Source of the DNA: Alphaproteobacteria bacterium
GTDB taxonomy: Bacteria; Myxococcota_A; UBA796; GCA-2862545
Assembly: GCA_020632875.1 (NCBI GenBank)
Contig: JACKET010000003.1
Location: forward strand, 1-64,000
Length of the DNA: 64,000 nucleotides
Direction: 5' to 3'
Position 1 is the first letter of the stretch. Every line of letters begins with the position of its first letter. This document shows positions 57,007 through 64,000 of this stretch, one piece after another. Below the pieces are notes generated by a model, which saw only the letters and a program-made list of their open reading frames with translations, was not told where the DNA came from and made no database searches. Made by a program: the position numbers and the translations under genes.

Positions 57007-57477
57007 TCAGAAGTAGTAGCGGGCGCCCGGCCCCGCGGCGATGCCCACCAGCGGGCCTCCGGGGGGTGAGGACAGGAGGAGCACCTGGCCGTTCACCTCG
57101 GCGTAGACCTCGACGGGGTAGTCCTTGAAGCGCAGGTCGACGCCGACCCCGGCGTGCGGGCCGATCTGCGCGGTGCCGCGCCAGATGGGGTTGAGCCACG
57201 CCCGCGTCGTGAGGCCGCCGTCGACGTAGAGGCCGAAGTCGCCGAACGGCCAGTCGGCGAGCTCGACGAGCCACCGCTCGTACTGCACGCGCCCTTCGAA
57301 GTAGTTCGCGAAGTAGAACCCGACGTGCGCCGCGACACCGGACTTCTCGTCGATCCACCACTTCGCGGTGAAGCTGAACGGGACCCCGAGGTGCGCGCCG
57401 ATCCCGAAGGGCTTGCGCCACGCCACCTCGGTCTTCCGATCCTCGGCGAACGCCGAGAGCAGCAGCAGGAGCCACAT
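57007..57477 (-). CDS. Small outer-membrane-barrel-like exported protein
   Basis: Protein of 156 aa with a signal peptide (MWLLLLLSAFAED) and alternating aromatic/hydrophobic strands ending in an aromatic C-terminus (PGARYYF), a common mark of outer-membrane proteins: FGIGAHLGVPFSFTAKWWID, AAHVGFYFANYFEGRVQYE, FGLYVDGGLTTRAWL, VYAEVNGQVLLL. No specific family found. The ATG lies 2 bp past the stop of the alpha/beta hydrolase gene, so they form one transcriptional unit. A longer frame reading into the hydrolase gene is not the true start. Confidence 0.8.
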   Translation of the reverse strand: MWLLLLLSAFAEDRKTEVAWRKPFGIGAHLGVPFSFTAKWWIDEKSGVAAHVGFYFANYFEGRVQYERWLVELADWPFGDFGLYVDGGLTTRAWLNPIWRGTAQIGPHAGVGVDLRFKDYPVEVYAEVNGQVLLLSSPPGGPLVGIAAGPGARYYF

Positions 57478-57479
57478 CG

Positions 57480-58289
57480 TCAGACCACGGCCGCGAGGTG
57501 CTCGCGCAGCGCCGCGGTCACGAGCGCCGGCTGCTCGAGCGTGGAGGTGTGGCCCGCGTCCGGCACGTCGACCCACTTCGCGTGCGGCACGTGCGTGGCG
57601 AGCAGCTGCATCCGCTCCCGGACGATCGCCTTGTCGCCGGTGCCGAAGATCAGCGTCGTGGGGGCGGTGATGCGCGCCAGCTCGTCGATCACGGGCTCGC
57701 GCTCGAGCACCCCGCGAACCGCCTTGTAGATCGTGCGCCGGTTCTGCCGGAGCATCGCGTGGAGTGCGTCGACGTCGGCCTTTCGCGAGGGGTCGGACAG
57801 GAAGCTGTCGGCGCACATGATGGGCAGCACCTTGTCGGCGAGGAAGCCCGTCACCCCGAAGATCCGCGCCATCCACATCAGGCGCCCGTACTTCGGCAGG
57901 TTCTCGGGCGGCTCGGGGTCGGGCGCGGTGTCGAGCAGCGCGAGGCTCTTCACGAGCTCGGGCCGCCGCGCCGCGATGCGCATGCCCACGAACCCGCCCA
58001 TGCTGAGGCCGACGAAGTGCACCGGCTGCCCGAGGGGCTCGAGCAGCTCGACCGCATCGGACGTGACCTCTTCGATCGTCACGGAGCGACCGGAGGGTAC
58101 TTCGCTGCGCCCCTGGCCGCGGTGATCCCACGCGATCACCCGGAACTCCGACTTCAGCGCCTCGATCTGGGGCCGGTACATCTCGGCCGACCACAGCAGA
58201 CCGTGGCTCATGGCGACGATCGGCCCGTCTCCACCGGTGTCCTCGACCCAGATCCCGCACCCGCGGATCTGCCTGATGCCCCCCGCCAT
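57480..58289 (-). CDS. Alpha/beta hydrolase
   Basis: Cytosolic hydrolase of 269 aa, esterase or lactonase type. The nucleophile elbow GLSMGG (Ser), the acid in FGTGDKAI and the catalytic His in DAGHTS form the triad; the oxyanion region is SHGLLWSAEMY. The ATG at 58289 has GGAGG 4-5 nt upstream; a GTG six bases earlier is less likely. Substrate not determined. It is followed by the barrel-like gene and lies 31 bp from the end of the ATPase regulator. Confidence 0.9.
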   Translation of the reverse strand: MAGGIRQIRGCGIWVEDTGGDGPIVAMSHGLLWSAEMYRPQIEALKSEFRVIAWDHRGQGRSEVPSGRSVTIEEVTSDAVELLEPLGQPVHFVGLSMGGFVGMRIAARRPELVKSLALLDTAPDPEPPENLPKYGRLMWMARIFGVTGFLADKVLPIMCADSFLSDPSRKADVDALHAMLRQNRRTIYKAVRGVLEREPVIDELARITAPTTLIFGTGDKAIVRERMQLLATHVPHAKWVDVPDAGHTSTLEQPALVTAALREHLAAVV

Positions 58290-58325
58290 CCGCACCTCCC
58301 CGGCCGCCCTTAGCCGGGGCGCGGC

Positions 58326-60779
58326 TCACTCGCGAACGACCGCGCGGAGGCAGTACGAAGCGACGTGCTCGGGCGAGGTCACCAGCGCGTCGCGCAGGCC
58401 GAGCTTGCGGAGCTCCGACACCGCGACGTGCACGCGCGCCCGGCCCGAGTCGCCGGTGGGCTTCTCGCCCGGCCAGCCCTCCGCGAGCAGCTCCTCGAGC
58501 GTGATCCACTCGCCGGGACGCGACGCGAACGCCTCGAGCACGCGCCGCAGCACGCGCTTCCGACCGAGATCGACGCGCTCGCCCTCGGCCGTGCGGAACC
58601 ACGTGCCGTCTGCGCCGACCTCGACGCGCACCGCACCCCGCGCCAGCGCCAGCACGAAGCGCGCGTCGACCGAGCGGGCCGTCGCGTCGACGAGGGCCTG
58701 CGGAATCACCGCACCCGCCGCGCTCTCGCGCGCGATCTCGTGGGCCACGCGCATCGGCGCGTCGGCCGGCCACCGCGTCGGATCGACCTCCGGCGGTGGG
58801 GCGCCCGTCGCGGCGGCGAGCTCGATGTCGACCATCAGGACCTCGTTCGGGAGCATGGCCTCCGCGAAGCGGGAGCGCGCCGCACGCAGCCGTTCGATGG
58901 TCGAGTCGAGATCGCCGGCCTGGAAGCGGGCCATCGCGTGCACGATGTTGAGCAGGGCGTCGTTCCGCGGCCCGAGCGGCACCCCCACCTCGTCGAGCAG
59001 CCCGTCGAGCCCGGCCGTCTCGCCGCGCTCGAGCTGCATGACGGCCTGCAGCAGCACCATGGTCTGCAGGGTCCACGCGTCGCCGACGTGCTTCGAGAGC
59101 CGGACGACGTCCGCGAGGCTGCGCTCGACGTCGGGATGCGCGAGGTCGACGTCGCACTGGGCGAGCAGCGCCAGGATCTGGCTCTCGACGCGTTGGATGC
59201 CCGTCTCGCGGATGAGCGCCGCGGCGCGCTGGATCTGCTTGCGCAGCTCGAGGTCGTAGCCGTGCAGGTCGGAGTCCATGAGCGCGAGGTTGGCGAGGAA
59301 CACGGCCTCGATCCGCCCGGCGCGGCTCGCCCGCGCGAGCTGCAGGCCCTCGCGGTAGGACGCGGCGGCCTCGGCGTGGCGCTCGGACCGCCGCAGCACG
59401 ACCCCGAGGGAGAGCCGCGTCACCGCGCGGTCGAAGCGGTCTCCGTCGGCATCTGCGAGCACCCGTGCGCGCTCGTACAGCGCGGTCGACGCCGCGAGAT
59501 CGGAGTCCCGCACGGCCCACGCCCGCAACAGCACCGTGTGGACGGTGTCGGCGAGGCCCTCGAGCCGCTGCAGCGCCTCGTCGTGCCGGCGGAGGTGGAT
59601 GAGCAGCTCGGCTTCGAAGTGGGCGAGCTCGAGCGCGATGTCGCCGGGCAGCGAGGGGTCGAGTGGCACGCGCCGCACCCACTTCAACGCCGCCGGGACG
59701 GGCCCGTGCGCCACGGCGACGGTCGCCAGGGCCAGCGCGGCGCGCGCCGCGACGAGCGGCGGGCCGTCGAGCAGGTGCTCGAGATCGGTCTGGAGCTCGC
59801 GGAGCTCTTCGTACGCGCGCCCGGCATCCGGGCCCCGCGTCGCCCTCCGCGCCTCGTCGGACCGCGCCAGCACGACCCGCGCGTAGCGCTCGCGCGCCTC
59901 GTCGTCGGCGGGCAGCCGGTCGAGCGCGAAGGCCCGCACGGCGCCCAGCAGCGCGTAGCGGCGGCCCTTGGGCACCGCGACCCACCGCACCAGCGAGGCG
60001 TCCATCAGGCGCTCCAGCGCGCCGAGGCCCGACCCGGTCACGTCCTGGAAGCCCTGCTTGCCGAACCAGCCGCACACGAGCGCGATGCGCGAGAGCGCCA
60101 GCCGATCCTCGGCGGCGAGCAGGGCCCACGAGCTCTCGAGCGCCGCTTCGAGCGACGCGTGCCGCCCGCGGCGGTTGCGGTCGGCCAGCACCGAGAGCGG
60201 GTCTTCCTCGAGCAGCTCGGCGGGCGAGAACAGCCGCACCCGGCTCGCGGCGAGCTCGACGGCGAGGGGCCAGCCGTCGACGCGCTTCACGAGCGCCCCC
60301 ACGGCCTCGGGGTCGGCGGCGAACCGGTTCGCCGACACCTCGCGGGCCCGCTCCAGGAACAGCGCCACGGCTTCGTCGTGAGGCAGCGGACCGACCTCCA
60401 GCACGGGCCCGATCGCCATCCGGCGCTGCGTCGTCACGACGACGCGCGTGCGGACCCCCTTCTGCTTCCAGCCGTCGACGAGCTCCTGCAGCTCTTCTTC
60501 GTGGGCCTCGGCCCCGTCGAACACGGCGACCTCGACCGACCCGAGCCCCGCGGCGACCGAGCCCGGGGTGGCCGGCGTGTCGAGGTTCTTCGCGAGCACC
60601 GACAGCACGGAGCCCGGCGGCACGGGCTCGAGGGCGATCCACACCGCGGGACGCCCGCCCGCCACGGCGCGCGCGATGGTCGACTTGCCGATGCCGGGGG
60701 GCCCGACGAGCTGGCACACCGCACCGGGCGCGGACAAGGTCCGCGCGAGCCAATCCCGTTCCTGGTCGCGCCCGATCAC
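58326..60779 (-). CDS. ATPase-TPR transcriptional regulator with C-terminal winged helix
   Basis: Cytosolic regulator of 817 aa. Residues ~1-300 form an NB-ARC/MalT-like ATPase: VIGRDQERDWLARTL, P-loop LVGPPGIGKSTIARAV, and VEVAVFDGAEAHEEE at Walker B. The middle 300 residues are TPR-like helices, and the last ~90 form an OmpR-type winged-helix DNA-binding domain (ERVDLGRKRVLRRVLEAFAS, then the recognition helix SGRARVHVAVSELRKLG). The GTG start was chosen because upstream reading is in another gene's territory. It is divergent from the TIGR02996 gene 45 bp away and probably acts on that or on itself. Confidence 0.88.
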   Translation of the reverse strand: MIGRDQERDWLARTLSAPGAVCQLVGPPGIGKSTIARAVAGGRPAVWIALEPVPPGSVLSVLAKNLDTPATPGSVAAGLGSVEVAVFDGAEAHEEELQELVDGWKQKGVRTRVVVTTQRRMAIGPVLEVGPLPHDEAVALFLERAREVSANRFAADPEAVGALVKRVDGWPLAVELAASRVRLFSPAELLEEDPLSVLADRNRRGRHASLEAALESSWALLAAEDRLALSRIALVCGWFGKQGFQDVTGSGLGALERLMDASLVRWVAVPKGRRYALLGAVRAFALDRLPADDEARERYARVVLARSDEARRATRGPDAGRAYEELRELQTDLEHLLDGPPLVAARAALALATVAVAHGPVPAALKWVRRVPLDPSLPGDIALELAHFEAELLIHLRRHDEALQRLEGLADTVHTVLLRAWAVRDSDLAASTALYERARVLADADGDRFDRAVTRLSLGVVLRRSERHAEAAASYREGLQLARASRAGRIEAVFLANLALMDSDLHGYDLELRKQIQRAAALIRETGIQRVESQILALLAQCDVDLAHPDVERSLADVVRLSKHVGDAWTLQTMVLLQAVMQLERGETAGLDGLLDEVGVPLGPRNDALLNIVHAMARFQAGDLDSTIERLRAARSRFAEAMLPNEVLMVDIELAAATGAPPPEVDPTRWPADAPMRVAHEIARESAAGAVIPQALVDATARSVDARFVLALARGAVRVEVGADGTWFRTAEGERVDLGRKRVLRRVLEAFASRPGEWITLEELLAEGWPGEKPTGDSGRARVHVAVSELRKLGLRDALVTSPEHVASYCLRAVVRE

Positions 60780-60824
60780 GGGCCGAAGATACCCGAGCGG
60801 CGCGCACGGCGGATAGCAGGGCAC

Positions 60825-62288
60825 ATGCCCGATGCCCACGCACTGCTCCGGGACGTGCTGTCCCACCCCGACGACCCCGCACGGCGCGGGGTGTACGCCG
60901 ACCTGCTGATCTCCGAGGGCGATCCACGCGGCACGTTCATCGCCCAGCAATCCGAGCTGGCGCGGTTGTCCGGGATCGAGCCGCAGTACCCGGCGCTGCT
61001 CAGGAGCACGCAGCGGCTGCAGGCGAAGCACGAGCGGCAGTGGGTGCGCGAGCACGTCGCGCGGATCGGCATCGACCCCGACAGCTTCGGGCGCATCGAG
61101 ATCAGCGCCACCCTCAACGCCGTGTTCGACCGGGGTTTCGTGGTCCGCATCGCGATGGGGCTCGACGATCTCGACGCCCAGTACGAAGCGATCGCCGCCA
61201 CCGAGGCCATCGAGGGGCCCGAGCTGCTCCTGCCGGGCACCGTGGGCTACGGGCCCCATCCCGTCGCGGCGTCCTGGACCCGGCTGAAGATCGCCGTCGA
61301 CGACTGGGTCACGTCGATCACGCTCGCCGAGGTCCTCAACTGGGATCTCGCGCGGCTCGAGTCCCTCGACCTGTCCGGCCTCGACCTCGGTTCCGAGGGC
61401 GCGCGGCTCCTGGCCGGGCTCGACACCCGGCTCGGCGACTGGTTCGAGGACTACCGCCCTCCCCCGCCGTTCGCCGATGGCCAGCTGCGCGAGGTCGTGC
61501 TGACGAACTGCGGTCTCGGCGACGAGGGGCTCGCGGTCCTCGTCAGCGCCGCCACGCTCGCGCCCACGCGCCTCGACGTGGCGCAGAACCGGATCGCCGA
61601 GCCCGAGAGCCTCGACCACCTCCGCGCCGACCGCCTGTCCCGGCTCGTGTCCCTCGGGCTCTCGGGGAACAACGCGCTGGGGCCGCACCTCGGGCGCCTC
61701 GCGGGCTGGGAGACGCTGCGTGGCCTGCGCCATCTCTCGATCCCGCAGTCCACGCCGCCGGAGGCGTTCCGCGCGCTGTTCGACACGCCGTCCGGCGCCC
61801 TGCGCGAGCTCGACGCCGCGTCCGCGAAGGCCCTGCTGGCCGACCCCGCCGCGGTGGCCGACGCCGCAGAGGCCTGGCTGCGGCTGAACCTCGGCACGAC
61901 GTCCCTCGGAGACGCCGGCCTGAAGGCGCTCCTGGCGGCTCCGTCCACGGCTTCGGTCACGGATCTGGCGCTCAACGGGTGCTCCCTGTCCGACAAGGGG
62001 CTCGGCACCCTCGTCGGGGCCGGCCTCCAGCGGCTCACGCGCCTCGATGTCTCGTCCAACAAGCTCACCGATGCCGGCATCGCCGCGCTGACCGACTGGG
62101 AGGGCCTCGCCGGCCTCGTCCACCTCCGGCTGGGCAACAACCGCAAGGTCACCGCGGCCGGCTACCAGGCGCTGATCGACGCCCCCGGCTTCGACCCGGT
62201 CGTGCTCGACGCGGGCAAGGTGTCCGACGCCACCCTCGCGGAGGCCCTCTCCGAGCGGTTCGGCGACGCGCTGCGGATCAGAACGTAG
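60825..62288 (+). CDS. TIGR02996 / leucine-rich repeat protein
   Basis: Cytosolic protein of 487 aa. It opens with the TIGR02996 motif (LLRDVLSHPDDPARRGVYADLL, ISEGDPRGTFIAQQSEL) and continues with leucine-rich repeats of the RNI-like kind (ARLESLDLSGLDLGSEGARL, LREVVLTNCGLGDEGLAVL, TDLALNGCSLSDKGLGTL, TRLDVSSNKLTDAGIAALTD). LRRs form a curved protein-binding surface; the partner is not known. TAGCAG lies 5 nt before the ATG and there is no RBS. Its last 11 bp overlap the 3' end of the opposite gene. Confidence 0.9.
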   Translation: MPDAHALLRDVLSHPDDPARRGVYADLLISEGDPRGTFIAQQSELARLSGIEPQYPALLRSTQRLQAKHERQWVREHVARIGIDPDSFGRIEISATLNAVFDRGFVVRIAMGLDDLDAQYEAIAATEAIEGPELLLPGTVGYGPHPVAASWTRLKIAVDDWVTSITLAEVLNWDLARLESLDLSGLDLGSEGARLLAGLDTRLGDWFEDYRPPPPFADGQLREVVLTNCGLGDEGLAVLVSAATLAPTRLDVAQNRIAEPESLDHLRADRLSRLVSLGLSGNNALGPHLGRLAGWETLRGLRHLSIPQSTPPEAFRALFDTPSGALRELDAASAKALLADPAAVADAAEAWLRLNLGTTSLGDAGLKALLAAPSTASVTDLALNGCSLSDKGLGTLVGAGLQRLTRLDVSSNKLTDAGIAALTDWEGLAGLVHLRLGNNRKVTAAGYQALIDAPGFDPVVLDAGKVSDATLAEALSERFGDALRIRT

Positions 62289-62927
62289 TCCGGTACGGGA
62301 ACCGGACGTGCAGCAGCACGGTCGCCTGCCCGATGTGCCAGATGCTCTCTCCCGGCGGCCCCCAGCGCAGGATGCTGCCTCCGACCTCCTGGGGCGGGTA
62401 CAGCTGGCTCGTCCAGCTCATCGAGAGCAGCACGGTGTCGGAGAAAGGGATCTCGAGGTTCGCCCGCACGTCGAGGCCGGGGCGGAGGAAGTGCGTCGGC
62501 GACGGGAGCGTCCGGCTGTGGAGGAACGCGTAGGTCACGCGCGGAGCGGCGCTGGTGACGAAGCGGACGGGCTCCTTCACCCACGTGAGCCCGATGGAGA
62601 CGGGCCGCCAGGTGACCCCGTACATGCCGGTGCCGTCGACGGCGGGTGACACGAAGACGGTCTCGGGGAGCCAGATGAAAGGCGCGTAGCGGACCTCGTC
62701 CATCCGCGTGACCATCTGGCGGTACCGCTCGGGGATCCGGCGGCGGTACCGCTTCAGCGTCTTCTGGTCGATGATGGCCTGGACGGAGAGCGAGAGCCCC
62801 GTGTGGACGGGCTGATCGCGGAACACGGGCCCCGTGATCAGGTGCGCGCTCGGACCCACCCCCACGTCGATCGGGAGCGTGACCTGCTTCGGACGGGCGA
62901 GGGCGCCCGCGACGAGCAGCAGCGGGA

Positions 62928-62931
<4 letters not shown>
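62278..62931 (-). CDS. Exported outer-membrane-like protein
   Basis: Protein of 217 aa with a signal sequence after the GTG start (VIPLLLVAGALA) and beta-strand-rich sequence ending in an aromatic residue (VRFPYRTTF), as in outer-membrane barrels: TGLSLSVQAIIDQKTL, GMYGVTWRPVSIGLTW, LDVRANLEIPFSDTVLLSMSW. No family recognised. It is co-translated with the metal exporter (GTGA overlap), so it could aid metal passage across the outer membrane, though this is speculation. Confidence 0.75.
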
Positions 62932-63980
<1,049 letters not shown>

Positions 63981-64000
63981 CCCGGCTCCTCGATGTGCGA

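Noticed and set aside
60780..62123. Long upstream extension of the ATPase regulator
   Set aside because: Reads antisense through the LRR gene; the GTG at 60779 precedes the conserved ATPase sequence.

Overview
The window is uniformly GC-rich, densely packed bacterial chromosome with about 45 protein genes. I saw no rRNA, tRNA or CRISPR array, and no insertion sequence with a transposase. The lineage is most likely Myxococcota (former Deltaproteobacteria). Evidence: MopE-type 'CDGLDNDCDG' repeats; C-terminal 'CGC + short hydrophobic stretch + Arg' tails (MYXO-CTERM-like); TIGR02996 leucine-rich proteins; DUF2330 proteins; Ser/Thr kinases fused to signalling ATPase/TPR modules; and many secreted or lipoprotein genes. 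This assignment rests on family content, not a database search.

Layout. 1-5326 (-): a huge SpvB/RHS-like secreted protein, cut by the window edge and carrying a one-base frameshift. 5.5-10.2 kb: two MopE-repeat surface proteins flanking an OmpA-like protein. 10.2-13.6 kb: a tightly coupled run of EamA transporter, hexose-6-phosphate epimerase-like protein and M3 oligopeptidase. 13.7-18.4 kb: an AlgI-type O-acyltransferase with two SGNH/AlgX-like partners, a cell-surface glycan acetylation module. 18.4-22.5 kb: a sulfatase-like/SUMF1 fusion lipoprotein and two divergently transcribed SUMF1-fold lipoproteins, one on a 110-residue (S/T/A)-Asp stalk. 22.5-29.3 kb (-): a propeller-like secreted protein, a phospholipase D lipoprotein and two tandem DUF2330 paralogues. 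29.4-34.4 kb (+): a large lipoprotein, then a monooxygenase/methyltransferase/membrane-protein operon. 34.4-36.7 kb (-): a TIGR02996 protein coupled to a fatty-acid hydroxylase-like protein. 36.8-41.6 kb (+): DEAD-box helicase, frameshifted pirin, hybrid histidine kinase.

42.2-55.7 kb is a signalling region. It has two paralogous Ser/Thr kinases fused to ATPase/TPR modules (the second with a degenerate P-loop), a CapA-like phosphoesterase coupled to the first, a beta-helix/MopE lipoprotein, and a third membrane-anchored kinase coupled to a TPR-like membrane protein. 55.7-64 kb (mainly -): small exported protein, metallo-beta-lactamase fold hydrolase, alpha/beta hydrolase with a small barrel-like protein, an ATPase-TPR-winged-helix regulator divergent from a TIGR02996 LRR protein, and a His-rich CDF metal exporter coupled to an outer-membrane-like protein.

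Themes across the window are cell-envelope display (lipoproteins, MYXO-CTERM tails, stalks), surface glycan modification and Ser/Thr-kinase signalling. Three non-coding observations stand out. A 262-bp inverted-repeat element lies at 46901-47162. An inverted GGGAAC-hexamer array separates convergent genes at 41.6-41.8 kb. At least six genes carry a TA(G/T)G(C/G)(T/G) hexamer 5-6 nt before the start codon and no well-placed ribosome binding site, suggesting leaderless transcripts.
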